A program made the position numbers and the translations under genes. Positions 52,871-62,200 of a stretch of 64,000 nucleotides of DNA are shown one piece after another. Source of the DNA: Pseudomonadota bacterium (GTDB taxonomy: Bacteria; Pseudomonadota; Alphaproteobacteria; Micavibrionales; UBA2020); contig JAJZVA010000001.1 of the NCBI GenBank assembly GCA_021845905.1, forward strand, positions 232,611-296,610, given 5' to 3'. The notes beneath the pieces are model-generated. The model searched no databases, was not told the origin of the DNA, and saw only the letters and a program-made list of their open reading frames with translations. Every line of letters starts with the position of its first letter. Position 1 is the stretch's first letter.

Positions 52871-52996
52871 TTACCAAGTTTAAAAGCGTCAATTACGCCC
52901 TTGGTAACGAGTCATTTTTTGGCTCTGCTTATACTTTCAGGCTATCAAGCGTTCATTAACCAAAGTTTAAAAAGAGTTACTTGTGCGCCGCACAAG
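52871..52996. other. candidate origin of transfer (oriT)
   Basis: Just upstream of mobC two dyads occur. TTACCAAG...CTTGGTAA (52871-52878, 52900-52907) encloses GCGT-CAATT-ACGC (52886-52898). Further on CTTGTGC-GCC-GCACAAG (52980-52996) contains GTGCGCC, a core also found around the nick site of IncQ-type plasmids. The position beside mobC and the absence of genes fit an oriT; the nick site is not proven. Confidence 0.45.
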
Positions 52997-53485
52997 CGTC
53001 CCAGAAACTTGACGCGAAGACAGCCACAGGGTATGTCTAACCGCGTGACTCGCAGAGAGTTTTCGGCTCTACACCGCCGTTTTCCGGCGAGCAACAAAGT
53101 TGCAAAAATTATTTTTCCGCAGGACGCGCCACTTGCGCGTGTATGGCAAGCTGTGGATGGTGACACCTGAAACTGGCGTTTCGAGTCGTCCCATCCCGAG
53201 CTTGGCAAGGGCAGGGTAAAACCCCGCCCGTTGCATCCCACCCCTTGGAGAGCCTTCAATCTCCCCAGACCCCATGACCCCGCACGGCGGCGGTACAACC
53301 GAAAAGGGCTTCCGCGCCCTTCTGGACATCTTCGGTTCAAGGCGGCTTTCATGCCCCCTGAATACCCCTGACCAACCTTCCGCAGATTGGATACGCGCCA
53401 ACCGTCCGCCGATGTGGATGCCGTCAAGGGCTATCGCCGCTGCCTGAACCCAGCGCAGAAAATTAACCTTTTGTTAATTTTTGGC
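52997..53485. other. non-coding stretch after the oriT candidate
   Basis: No convincing gene is present in these nearly 500 bases. Small inverted repeats are visible: GGGCAGGG/CCCCGCCC around 53212-53230 and AAAATTAAC-CTTTT-GTTAATTTT around 53459-53481. The latter is terminator-like for the minus-strand remnant at 53486-53624. Confidence 0.5.
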
Positions 53486-53624
53486 CTATGGCAAGGCATA
53501 AAGCGCCTTGACCAATGCTGTCCGTTTCTCGCCTCGCGGCTCATGGGTAAGCTGGCGTACAAGGTCTATGTGCGTCTGCACAAAATCCTTGAAATCGGCG
53601 CTATCCCAAACGGAACGGAGCCAT
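53486..53624 (-). pseudogene. frameshifted small gene
   Basis: A strong ribosome site (AGAGGAGAAGG) precedes ATG at 53624, but after a few codons the frame that looks like protein is one base away: it reads SADFKDFVQTHIDLVRQL, then EKRTALVKALYALP and TAG at 53486. The total length is 3n+1, as expected for a single-base insertion in a gene of about 45 codons. The region further upstream also looks protein-like in another frame. Family unknown. Confidence 0.35.
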
Positions 53625-53773
53625 GCCTTCTCCTCTGGCCGCCACATGGTCAGAAACTCCGGCGGGGCATGGGCGATATATGATGTTGGGCGGACTTTTC
53701 GAAGAAACGTCTTTTGATGCGGTAGAGCGGCAAGTTAACGAATATTGATGTAGGTAGTGTAATCGTCTTGAAG

Positions 53774-54055
53774 TCACCGTTCCACGGTGGAGGGATAGCC
53801 TGCGTCCTTTGTGGCTTCTATCAATGCTTTTGAATTTGTTTTTGCATTATCGAAGGTCACGATCGCTTCCTTTTTCTCAAGGCTGACGGAGACCTTTTCC
53901 ACGCCCGGCACCTTATCCAGCGCCTTTCTGACAGTGATCGGGCATACTGGACAGTACATTCCGCTGACGGCAAGGGTTACCGTTTGCATCGCCGCCTGAG
54001 CGGGTACCGCATAAAAAACAAGCATTACAGCAGCTGTTTTTACAATATTTCTCAT
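53774..54055 (-). CDS. merP: MerP-like periplasmic metal-binding protein
   Basis: The 93-residue protein has a signal peptide (VKTAAVMLVFYAVPAQA) and one heavy-metal-associated domain with the motif GMYCPVCPITV, the Cys-x-x-Cys of MerP. It would bind Hg(II) in the periplasm and pass it to MerT. The start at ATG 54055 has AAGGAG upstream. It is the last gene of the merR-controlled operon. Confidence 0.87.
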   Translation of the reverse strand: MRNIVKTAAVMLVFYAVPAQAAMQTVTLAVSGMYCPVCPITVRKALDKVPGVEKVSVSLEKKEAIVTFDNAKTNSKALIEATKDAGYPSTVER

Positions 54056-54073
54056 CGTTATTCTCCTTGTCAA

Positions 54074-54460
54074 TCAGTAAAATAGTGGAAGAATGTAAGG
54101 ATATGCCAACGCGATCACAACGAGCGTAAAAACGACCCAGAACATTATCTTGTACGCTACGCGGACTTGTGGCCTAGCACAGATCTTTTCAGCCTTGCAG
54201 GACTGCGCAGGCCGGAAGATTTTTCGATAAGCCAGAAACTGGGCCATCAACGCAATGCCGACAAAGAACCAATGGTAGGGTTGGAGCTGCGCGAGATTGC
54301 CGATCCAGACGCCGCTCACGCCAATGGTCACCAGAATAAGCGGGCCGAGGCAGCAGGCCGAGCCGAGAATCGCGGCAAGACCACCAGCGATCAGCGCGCT
54401 GACACCGCCGGCGTATTTTGTTCCTTCGCTGCTTTTATCCATTTCCGACCGTGTCGTCAT
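54074..54460 (-). CDS. merT: MerT-like mercuric ion transporter
   Basis: The 128-residue membrane protein has three hydrophobic segments. The first contains the vicinal pair in GSACCLGPLILV that accepts Hg(II) from MerP. The cytoplasmic loop carries a second pair (SCKAEKIC). It overlaps the upstream thioredoxin-like gene by 4 bases. It would carry Hg(II) inward, where a reductase is normally required; none is seen here. Confidence 0.88.
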   Translation of the reverse strand: MTTRSEMDKSSEGTKYAGGVSALIAGGLAAILGSACCLGPLILVTIGVSGVWIGNLAQLQPYHWFFVGIALMAQFLAYRKIFRPAQSCKAEKICARPQVRVAYKIMFWVVFTLVVIALAYPYILPLFY

Positions 54461-54759
54461 GGCGTTTGCGATCCTTTTCTCAATGCCATCTGTATAGCTT
54501 CGACGGAGGGAACCCCACCTTCATAAATACGACAAGAATCTGAGGCACAACAGTTTCCCGGGCCTCCTGCGATATCCTTTTCATCGATGAGAATCGTAGG
54601 AGAACCATATTGCCGGACGTAATCGGGCGCTTTTTCATCTCCGCTTTTCCATTCTGTGATGCGACAGCCGCAACCTGTGTTTTCAATAGCCTTTTTCAGG
54701 TTGCTGTGCGCCTGCTCCGCGTTCGGACAGCCATCGAAGTAAATCAATTCCACTTTCAT
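54457..54759 (-). CDS. thioredoxin-fold protein of the mer cassette
   Basis: The 100-residue protein starts VELIYFDGCPNAEQAHSNL, a thioredoxin-like strand and active-site-like Cys-Pro, and ends with the cis-Pro region GSPTILIDEKDIAGG and CCASDSCRIY. Small proteins like this are found beside merT/merP in reductase-poor mer loci; the Cys-rich C-terminal part may bind the metal. It is the first gene of the operon. Confidence 0.75.
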   Translation of the reverse strand: MKVELIYFDGCPNAEQAHSNLKKAIENTGCGCRITEWKSGDEKAPDYVRQYGSPTILIDEKDIAGGPGNCCASDSCRIYEGGVPSVEAIQMALRKGSQTP

Positions 54760-54789
54760 TGCCTGTTCTCCTTTTCGTGTTATACTTTA

Positions 54790-54820
54790 AAGATAAAGTC
54801 TGTAGTTAATACAAGGTCAA
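54790..54820 (-). promoter_or_regulatory. MerR-type promoter with 19-bp spacer
   Basis: On the minus strand TTGACC (54815-54820) and TATCTT (54790-54795) are 19 bp apart, the over-long spacing that MerR activators correct by twisting DNA. An AT-rich dyad (ACTTTA..TAAAGT) overlaps the -10 region. It lies between merR and the operon it should control. Confidence 0.8.
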
Positions 54821-54826
54821 GAAAAA

Positions 54827-55237
54827 ATGAAACGGCAGGGATACACGCGTGGCGTTCTGGCGGAAAAAACCGGCTGTAACCTTGAGACAGTCCGTTATTA
54901 CGAGAAAGCGGGTCTCTTGCGAAAACCGGCGCGGACGCAAAAAGGGTATCGCCTCTATGGAGCGGAAGACGTGAAGAGGCTCCATTTTATCCGCCGTTGC
55001 CGGGAACTGGGGTTTTCCATCTCTGAAATCCGCGGGATGTTGGATATCGTGGACAAACGCACTTACACCTGTGCCGATATTAGTGCTATGACAGAGGCGC
55101 ACATCCGGGATGTCAAAGGCAAGATATCAGATCTCAGAAAAATCCTAAAGACGCTGCAAAGCATGGCCGAACAATGCCAGTCGGGCAAAGGCCAGGACTG
55201 CCCTATACTGGATGCTCTCGAAGATCAGGGCAGGTAA
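54827..55237 (+). CDS. merR: MerR-family metal-responsive regulator
   Basis: The 136-residue protein has the MerR winged helix (LAEKTGCNLETVRYYEKAGL, RTQKGYRLYGAEDVKRL), a dimer helix and metal ligands: Cys in TYTCADI (about 79) as in regulators of divalent metals, and the pair in CQSGKGQDC with seven residues between, the spacing of CueR. Tn501 MerR has eight between. Hg(II) is the likely inducer from the divergent operon, but Pb or Cd cannot be excluded. Confidence 0.88.
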   Translation: MKRQGYTRGVLAEKTGCNLETVRYYEKAGLLRKPARTQKGYRLYGAEDVKRLHFIRRCRELGFSISEIRGMLDIVDKRTYTCADISAMTEAHIRDVKGKISDLRKILKTLQSMAEQCQSGKGQDCPILDALEDQGR

Positions 55238-55263
55238 GTAGTTGTACTGGCTAGGGTCCAGAC

Positions 55264-55698
55264 TCATAAAATCCACCACACAATAGTTGCGGCGAGGAAT
55301 ACGGAGGCCAGGAAGTTTCTGGCCAATCTATCGTATCGAGTGAAGATACGCCGAAAATCCTTGAGTCTGCCAAAGGAATTTTCGATGCGGTGGCGTTCCT
55401 TGTACGCGGTTTTATTGAAGGAGAACGGCTGTTTCCTGTTGCAGCGGTTTGGGATGACGGGTTTTGCACCGCGCGCTTTCAGGTTCTTGCGCAGTTCCGC
55501 GCTGTCATAGGCTTTGTCTCCGAGAAACTTTTTCGCGGCTTTCGTCCGGCGGATCAAGCGCTCCGCAACTGGGCAGTCATGCGCTTCACCGCCTGTCAGC
55601 AGGATGGAGAGAAGACGGCCTTTAGCATCTGCGATTGCGTGTATCTTCGTATTGCGTCCGCCGCGCGAACGTCCAACCGCCTGTTTTTGCTCCCCCAT
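55264..55698 (-). CDS. IS5-family transposase, C-terminal frame
   Basis: The 144-residue frame begins MGEQKQAVGRSRGGRNTKIH and carries the second Asp (FLGDKAYDSAELR) and the Glu (RIENSFGRLKDFRRIFTRYD) of the DDE catalytic triad. It overlaps the N-terminal frame by about 100 bases and is probably expressed as a fusion by frameshifting near AAAATGGGGG. Confidence 0.9.
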   Translation of the reverse strand: MGEQKQAVGRSRGGRNTKIHAIADAKGRLLSILLTGGEAHDCPVAERLIRRTKAAKKFLGDKAYDSAELRKNLKARGAKPVIPNRCNRKQPFSFNKTAYKERHRIENSFGRLKDFRRIFTRYDRLARNFLASVFLAATIVWWIL

Positions 55699-56024
55699 TT
55701 TCCGCCCGACGCCGAACGGTGCGCCTTGACGTGCGTGGAATCAATCATCTGCGTGTGTGTTGATCTTCCGCGCTGTGCGAGGGCAAGAAACATTCTCTCC
55801 CACACGCCGCGCTTCGCCCAGCGAACGAAGCGGTTGTAAACTGTTGTGTGCGGCCCGTATTCCGGCGGGCAGTCACACCAGCGGCAACCGCTTTTTAGCA
55901 CGTGGATAATGCCGCTGATGATGCGCCGGTCATCCTCCCGCGCCTTGCCGCGCACGTCCGTCGGCAGGTGTGGCACCATCGTTTTCCATTGATCGTCAGT
56001 CAGCCAGAACAAGTTTTTTCTCAT
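55596..56024 (-). CDS. IS5-family transposase, N-terminal frame
   Basis: The 142-residue frame contains the helix-turn-helix region (WLTDDQWKTMVPHLP, DRRIISGIIHVLKSGCRWCD) and the first catalytic Asp in MIDSTHVKAHRSASGG. The residues after GGKW are out of phase with the rest of the transposase, which continues in the next frame. Confidence 0.9.
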   Translation of the reverse strand: MRKNLFWLTDDQWKTMVPHLPTDVRGKAREDDRRIISGIIHVLKSGCRWCDCPPEYGPHTTVYNRFVRWAKRGVWERMFLALAQRGRSTHTQMIDSTHVKAHRSASGGKWGSKNRRLDVRAADAIRRYTQSQMLKAVFSPSC

Positions 56025-56127
56025 GATGTGATCCTCCCAGCATCCAGAGAATCACTATCCGATTCATATCGCAAGAAATTTATTGGGTTTTGACCCTAAC
56101 AAGTCCTGACGGGGTACAATTCGCACT

Positions 56128-56268
56128 GTAACGCAGGTGCGTATCGCAGATGTGAAGGGCAAGATTTCCGATTTGAAAAAAATCCTGAAAACGCTGGAAA
56201 ATATGCCTGCCAAGTGCCCTTCGGGAACGGGGAAAAATTGCCCGATTCTGGACGCTCTCGAAAAATAG
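56128..56268 (+). pseudogene. 3' fragment of a second merR gene
   Basis: The frame reads VTQVRIADVKGKISDLKKIL, then KCPSGTGKNCPILDALEK and TAG. It is homologous to the last 45 residues of the MerR at 54827 (TEAHIRDVKGKISDLRKIL; CQSGKGQDCPILDALE) but clearly diverged, so it is a different gene and not a fresh copy. The 5' two-thirds are missing. It probably once controlled the efflux operon downstream. Confidence 0.8.
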
Positions 56269-56334
56269 GGTCAATAAAGGCCAATAAAATCAAGACGCTT
56301 GATTTTGTTAACTTGCGTGATATAGAGTGGAACG

Positions 56335-56703
56335 ATGAGGAATGTCTTTTCCAGTTTTGTGATTTTCGCCGTGGTCGTTTCGACCATGGTCTTTTGCCAT
56401 GGAGACATGGCGCAAGCGGCTGCTTTTCATCCTCATGCCGTCCATTCTGTTTTTAATCATAACGGTAAAAGCAAACAATCGCACGACTGCCATAAAGCCT
56501 CCATGCAGCTTCCCGAGAAGGTGGGCAGCGGCAAGGTCGTTTTGAAAAACAGCATCTCCGCCGGTTTCGCGATTGCGTCTGAACAACCCGCATGGACGTC
56601 TGCGCTGGCCCGCACGTCCGTTATCCGCGGCCCGCCCTTTGACGGCAGTCCGCCCGCTTCCTCCGCGCCCATTTTTCTGACCACACAACGCCTCCGGATT
56701 TAA
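56335..56703 (+). CDS. small exported protein before the RND operon
   Basis: The 122-residue product has a signal peptide (FVIFAVVVSTMVFCHGDMAQA), His residues in the mature part (HPHAVHSVFNHNGKSKQSHD) and a C-terminal tail SSAPIFLTTQRLRI. Proteins with this tail commonly precede metal efflux operons; the role is unknown, perhaps periplasmic metal binding. Start codon without a clear ribosome site. Confidence 0.65.
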   Translation: MRNVFSSFVIFAVVVSTMVFCHGDMAQAAAFHPHAVHSVFNHNGKSKQSHDCHKASMQLPEKVGSGKVVLKNSISAGFAIASEQPAWTSALARTSVIRGPPFDGSPPASSAPIFLTTQRLRI

Positions 56704-56769
56704 TTCAGGTTTCCGCCGCCGCGCTTTCGCGCGGCTATGCTTGTATTCTGCTTGCACAGGGAAACCTCC

Positions 56770-58218
56770 ATGAAACGTATCTTCGTTAAAAATTTCGCGA
56801 CAACGACCAACACAATACGGCTATGCTGCCTGATCGCGCTCGGACTTGTTTCCGGTTGTGCGCATTATGTGCCGCATCCGCTTGTGCCGCAAAAGTCGCT
56901 TGCCGCTTTTCAGGATCGCTCTCTTTCCGCCCCCGGCTTACGCGCCTTTTTTGCCAAGAACCACGTCTCCATGCCGCTTGTGGGCGATGCCTGGGATATG
57001 AAAGCCCTTACGTTGGCCGCATTTTATTATGAGCCCTCTCTTGCCGAGGCCCGCGCCAGATTGCTCTTCGCACAAGCCGCAGAAAGCACGGCGGCGGAAC
57101 GACCGAACCCGTCTGTCGCGTTTACCCCGGGGTATGATAACGGGGTTCCGAACGCGCCGGTGCCATGGATACTTCCCGTCACGGCGGACTGGACAATCGA
57201 AACCGCCGGCAAGCGCGGGGATCGCATAGCCGCGGCACGGCATCTTTCCGCGGCATCGCGATGGGAGCTTGTCGGGAAAGTCTGGGCCGTGCGCAGCCGT
57301 TTGCGGACGGCTCTGCTCGATTTGTACGCGGCTAGACAAGCCGAAGAGCTGCTCGGGCGGGAGGAGGCCGTGCAACAACGCGTGGTCAAACTGACAGAAG
57401 GTCAGGTTGACGCTGGCATGCAGCCGGGATATCTGCTGACCGAGGCATACGCCGCTCTCGATACCACGACTCTGTCGCGGCAAAAGGCGATCGGCGCCGC
57501 TGAGCAGGCGCAAATCAGGCTGGCGGGGGTAATCGGCATCCCGCCGCACGCGCTCGAGAAGATCAAACTTTCTTTCGCCGCCTTTAAACACCTCCCCAAA
57601 ACAAACGCGTCGTCGCGGATGCGGCGTCAGGCTTTGCTGGGCAGGGCGGATTTGCGGGCGGCGCTCGAGAGATATGCGGCCAGCCAGTCGGAATTGAAGC
57701 TGCAAATCGCCCGCCAGTGGCCAGATCTGCATCTGGGACCCGGATATGCGTGGAATTCGCAATTTTCACGCGACAGCGCGTGGCAGCTCGGGCTGAGCCT
57801 GCCGATTCCCGTGCTGAATCTTAACCAAGGGCCGATCGCCGAGGCCAAAGCGAAGCGCAGGCTCGCCGCGGCGCATTTTCTGACCGTTCAGGCGGATGCT
57901 CTTGAACAGGTCAATAGCGCTCTTGTCCAATACCGCTCCGCGCTCGCTGTGCTGAAAACCACGGACGGGCTTTTGGCCAATCTGCGCCAAAAACTTGATT
58001 CCGTACGCGCGCAGGTGAAAGCGGGCGAACTGCAGCCTCTTAACCTCGTCGATGCCAAGGTTGCCGTTGCCGCCGGCGTCAGAAACCGCCTTCAGGCGCG
58101 GATTAAAGCCCAGCAGGCGCTTGGACAGTTGGAAGATGCCGTGCAAAGCCCCTTAACTCTTCCTCCCGCCACGCTTCGCGCGGCAGAGGACGGAACAACA
58201 AATCAGGAGAAACCATGA
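56770..58218 (+). CDS. outer-membrane efflux lipoprotein (TolC/CusC family)
   Basis: The 482-residue protein starts at ATG 56770 after AGGGAAA. The signal peptide ends in the lipobox GLVSGC. Two TolC-type repeats of alpha-helical hairpins follow (LAEARARLLFAQAAESTAAE, and LNQGPIAEAKAKRRLAAAHF). It forms the outer-membrane channel of the tripartite pump encoded next, whose first gene overlaps by 4 bases. Confidence 0.88.
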   Translation: MKRIFVKNFATTTNTIRLCCLIALGLVSGCAHYVPHPLVPQKSLAAFQDRSLSAPGLRAFFAKNHVSMPLVGDAWDMKALTLAAFYYEPSLAEARARLLFAQAAESTAAERPNPSVAFTPGYDNGVPNAPVPWILPVTADWTIETAGKRGDRIAAARHLSAASRWELVGKVWAVRSRLRTALLDLYAARQAEELLGREEAVQQRVVKLTEGQVDAGMQPGYLLTEAYAALDTTTLSRQKAIGAAEQAQIRLAGVIGIPPHALEKIKLSFAAFKHLPKTNASSRMRRQALLGRADLRAALERYAASQSELKLQIARQWPDLHLGPGYAWNSQFSRDSAWQLGLSLPIPVLNLNQGPIAEAKAKRRLAAAHFLTVQADALEQVNSALVQYRSALAVLKTTDGLLANLRQKLDSVRAQVKAGELQPLNLVDAKVAVAAGVRNRLQARIKAQQALGQLEDAVQSPLTLPPATLRAAEDGTTNQEKP

Positions 58219-59225
58219 TGTCGCGTAAGTTCATCGCTATCCTCGTTGCGGCCAGCATAGGATTCAGTGCGGGCATGTTATATGGCGCGCCCCGTCACGC
58301 CTTTGCCGATTCAGATGCACCAGACACGGCTCAGGCGGATATAACCGTGCAGGAAGGCCATCTCAAGCGCATGACCATGCGTCAATATGTTGACGGATAT
58401 GGTGTTATCGCACCTGCGCCCGCGACGGCACAGACACCTGCCGCCGAGGCGAACGTTGCCGCCGCCGTGACGGGCGTCGTGACAAAAGTCGAGGTCACGG
58501 AGGGGCAGACTGTCCAGCGCGGACAGATACTGGCGCTATTGAATTCCGACTCGATGACGGAACAGTACGCCGCACAGGAAGTCGACCGCTTGAAGACGCT
58601 CTATGCGCACCACAATGCCTCTTTGAAAACCTTGCAGAACGCGGAGGCGCAACTCGCGTTGCTGCAGGTGACGGCGCCTTTTACGGGGACAGTCGTCAGC
58701 GTCAACGTCAAGCCCGGCGCGGCCGTAACGCCGACAACGGTGTTGGCGGATATCATGGATCTTGACCGGCTTGTCGTTCGGGCGGACATCCCCGCGCAGC
58801 AGGCGGCACAACTCGCCGTAGGCCAGCCGGTGGATATTCAGGGTCCGCCGCCCGTATCGGCGCAACTCTCCTATATCAGTCCCACCGTCGATCCGAAAGA
58901 CGGCGCGGTGATGGTGTGGGCCGCGCTGCCGACAGGTCACGGATTTAAGGTCGGCCAATATGTCAGGCTTCATATCACGACGGCGGTGCACAAGGACAGT
59001 CTTGTCGCGCCGGACAAAAGCGTCATCAGAGGCCTTGGCGGCAAGGGCGTTCTCTCGGTGATACACGGAAACGAAGCAGATCAGGTACGCGTGCAGGTGG
59101 GACTGCATGAGAACGGCTGGATAGAGGTGAGCGGCTCCGGCCTGAAGGAAGGCACGCCGGTCGTGACCACCGGCGCTTATGGTCTGCCGGCGCATACTTC
59201 CATCCAGATCGAGAATGCGCAATGA
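58215..59225 (+). CDS. membrane-fusion (periplasmic adaptor) protein of RND pump
   Basis: The 336-residue protein has an N-terminal signal or anchor, then the lipoyl half-motif VAAAVTGVVTKVEVTEGQTV, a short coiled coil, the second half LLQVTAPFTGTVVSVNVKPG, and beta-barrel and membrane-proximal domains. It links the RND pump with the outer-membrane factor. The start ATG follows AGGAGAAA and overlaps the previous stop. Confidence 0.9.
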   Translation: MMSRKFIAILVAASIGFSAGMLYGAPRHAFADSDAPDTAQADITVQEGHLKRMTMRQYVDGYGVIAPAPATAQTPAAEANVAAAVTGVVTKVEVTEGQTVQRGQILALLNSDSMTEQYAAQEVDRLKTLYAHHNASLKTLQNAEAQLALLQVTAPFTGTVVSVNVKPGAAVTPTTVLADIMDLDRLVVRADIPAQQAAQLAVGQPVDIQGPPPVSAQLSYISPTVDPKDGAVMVWAALPTGHGFKVGQYVRLHITTAVHKDSLVAPDKSVIRGLGGKGVLSVIHGNEADQVRVQVGLHENGWIEVSGSGLKEGTPVVTTGAYGLPAHTSIQIENAQ

Positions 59226-62200
59226 AACCTGATTCCTCACCTGTGGCGGGCTTTACGGCGCGGCACCAGCTTGCCATCGTTTTCCTTGCCCTCATTTTGT
59301 GCCTTGCGGGCGTTTTCGCCGCGCTGCGCATGCCGTCGTCCGTGTTTCCGGCAACGGCGTTTCCGCGCATCGTCGTCAACATCAACAACGGGATCATGCC
59401 GGCCAATCAGGTGATGGCCACGATTACGCGGCCCGTCGAGGAAACGCTCAAAAGCATTCCGGGCGTCAAAACCGTCCTGTCGACAACAACGCGCGGCGCG
59501 GCCATCGTCAACGTGGAGTTTTCGTGGGGAACAGATATGCACCGCGCGGAACTCTATGTTCTCGGCAAGCTGTCGGAGATCCAGAGCGGTTTGCCGGCCG
59601 GCTCCGATGTCGAAGCGTCGCGCGTCGGGTTCACGCTGAGTTATCCCATCATCGGCATCTCCATGACCTCGAAGACGCAAAACCAGATGGATTTGTGGAA
59701 GCTTGCAACCTATACGGTGAAGCCGCTTTTCCTGCAAATCCCCGGTGTTTCCAAGGTCGAGATCGTGGGCGGCCGCAGACCCGAGTACCATGTCGTGGTT
59801 GATCTACAAAAGCTTCGCGCAACGCATCTCGCCATCACGGACGTGAGCGCGGCGCTCAAGCGTAGCAATCTGATTGCGTCAGTCGGTCTCATGGTGCGCA
59901 ATTACCGCCTGTATCTGGCGACCGTGGACGGGCGCGTTCATTCTCCGGCGGATATCGGCAACATCGTCATCGCCGACCGCGACGGCTACCCGATCCGCGT
60001 ATCGGATGTCGCGCAGGTGGTGCGCGCGCCCGCGCCGGCCTATAAAAGCGTCACGGCGCAGGGGCGTCCGGCCGTGTTGCTCGATATAGAAAGCCATACC
60101 GACAGCAACATCACGGCAATTTCCGCGGCATTGCGGAGTGATATCAAGCAGCTTCACCGGGAGCTGCCGCCGGACGTTCATCTTTCCTTCTTTTATAACC
60201 AGTCTTCGTTTGTGAAAGACTCCGTGAGTAATGTATGGAGTTCCGTTATCTTCGGCCTCATTCTTTCCGCCGTAATCCTTTTCTTCTTTCTGAAGAGTTG
60301 GGGAAGCGTCTGGACCGCCATTGTGACCATTCCCATTTCCGTGCTCATCACCTTCGTCGCCATGAAGATCGCGGGCTTGAATTTCAACATGATGACGCTG
60401 GGCGGTATTGCCGCATCAATCGGCCTGATCATCGATAATGCCATTATCGTCGTGGAGGCGATCGTGCATCGCATCGCCCTTGGCAGCAAGCGTCTGGAGG
60501 CACTCAAGGAAGCAATGGGCGAGATTTTGACGGCGCTCGTCGGCTCGACGCTGACGCCGGTGGTGGTTTTTCTGCCGCTTGCGTATCTCACGGGCATCGC
60601 AGGTGTATTTTTCCGCGCATTGGGGATTACGATGGTTGTCGCATTGCTTGTGTCCCTGCTTTTGGCCGTGACGCTGACGCCCGCCATCGCAACCTGGCTC
60701 ATTCGCGATACGCGGAAGATGAACGGAGAGGACGGGCCTATATTGAAACGGATACTGCGTCTGTACGAAGCCTCCATGCGTGGGGCGTTGCGGCATACGG
60801 CTCTGACGCTTATCGCCTGCGTCGTTATCGGGCTCGGTTCCATCTTCGTCTATCAGCACATAGAAACGGATTTTCTGCCCAGCTTTGATGAAGGCGGTTT
60901 CGACATTGACTTTACGGCCCTTCCAGGAACAAGCCTGCAGGAGACGTCGCGGGTGCTCGATCAGGCTGAAAAAATCATTAGAAACGATCCCGACGTACAA
61001 AGCTATTCGCGCGAGCTGGGCATAGAACTCGGGCCGTTCCTCAACGAGCCGAACGTCGGCAGCTATCTCATTAAGCTGAAACCGGACCGCAAGCATACGT
61101 CGGATGAAGTGATGGACCGTATTCGCGGACAATTCGACAAGCGGTTCCCGATGGTACGCTGGGATATCAAAGGGTTTCTGAGCGATCTGGTCGGGGATCT
61201 GCAACTCGCGCCTTATCCGGTCGAGATCAAGCTGTTCTCTCCGGATCTCGCATGGCTCAAAAAAACCGCGCCGCGCGTCGAAGAGCAGATCCGGAAGATT
61301 CCGGGCATCGTCGATACTTTTGACGGGCTTACGGTCAGCGGCCCCACTATTGATTTTCAGGTGCGGCGGGCTGCCGCCGCGCGTTATGGGTTGACGGCTC
61401 AAGACATCGCCGATGCAGTTGATAATGTTTTGCTGGGAAAAATATCTTCCTTCGTTATTCAAGGCGACCGCGTCGTGAATATACGCGTATTGGCAGATCG
61501 ATCACGGGTCAGTGATATATCGGACCTGCGGCAACTGCCGATCCGCACGCCGAACGGGGCCATCGTGACGCTGCAGCAGGTTGCATCTGTCAGCGTGAGC
61601 CCCAATGAAGTGGAACTGGACCGGCAGAATCTGCGACAGGACGACATTGTTTCCGCGCGTCTGCAGGGCGTTGATCTCGGCACGGCGATGCGCGAAATTA
61701 AGGCAGTTTTGAGCCGCGATAAATGGTTGCCTGCCGACGCGGTCGAATATGGCGGGCAGTACAAGCTTCAGCAGGCATCTTTTAAAAATCTGCTCACCGT
61801 ATTGCTTGCGGCCATTCTGCTTGTCTTCACTGTTCTGGTGATCGAATTCCGTTCGTTTTACGAACCGGTCGCCATTGTCATCGGCGCGGTGCTCACGCTT
61901 CTCGGGTCGTTGCTCGGTCTTTGGACGGCAGGCATCACGCTCAATATCGTCTCCTACCTTGGGGCAATCATCGGCGTCGGCATCGTGGCGAAAAACGGCA
62001 TCCTTGTTCTTGATTATGCGCGTCAGATGAGGGATCAGGGCATGGAACTGCAGGAAGCGCTCGTGTGCGCTGGACATCGCAGGCTCAAGCCCGTGCTGAT
62101 GACCTCTCTGGCCGCCGCCCTTGGCATGCTCCCGCTGGCGTATGGGGCCGGCGCTGGCGCCCAGATGTTGCAGCCGCTGGGCATAGCCGTGATAGGCGCG

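Larger units (their letters stand above)
55254..56096 (-). mobile_element. complete IS5-family element (IS427 group)
   Basis: The 843-bp element is bounded by related ends: GGGTCCAGACTCATAAA at 55254 and, inverted, GGGTCAAAACCCAATAAA at 56096. A 2-bp TA duplication lies on both sides (55252-55253, 56097-56098); the restored target CTAA fits the YTAR preference of this group. It contains two overlapping transposase frames and looks intact. Confidence 0.88.

Noticed and set aside
52945..53427. 160-residue minus-strand open frame in the oriT region
   Set aside because: Arg/Gly/Cys-rich composition, no ribosome site, and it runs through several inverted repeats; looks non-coding.
53774..55237. 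Complete mercury-resistance operon
   Set aside because: No merA or merB is present in the operon or nearby in the window.
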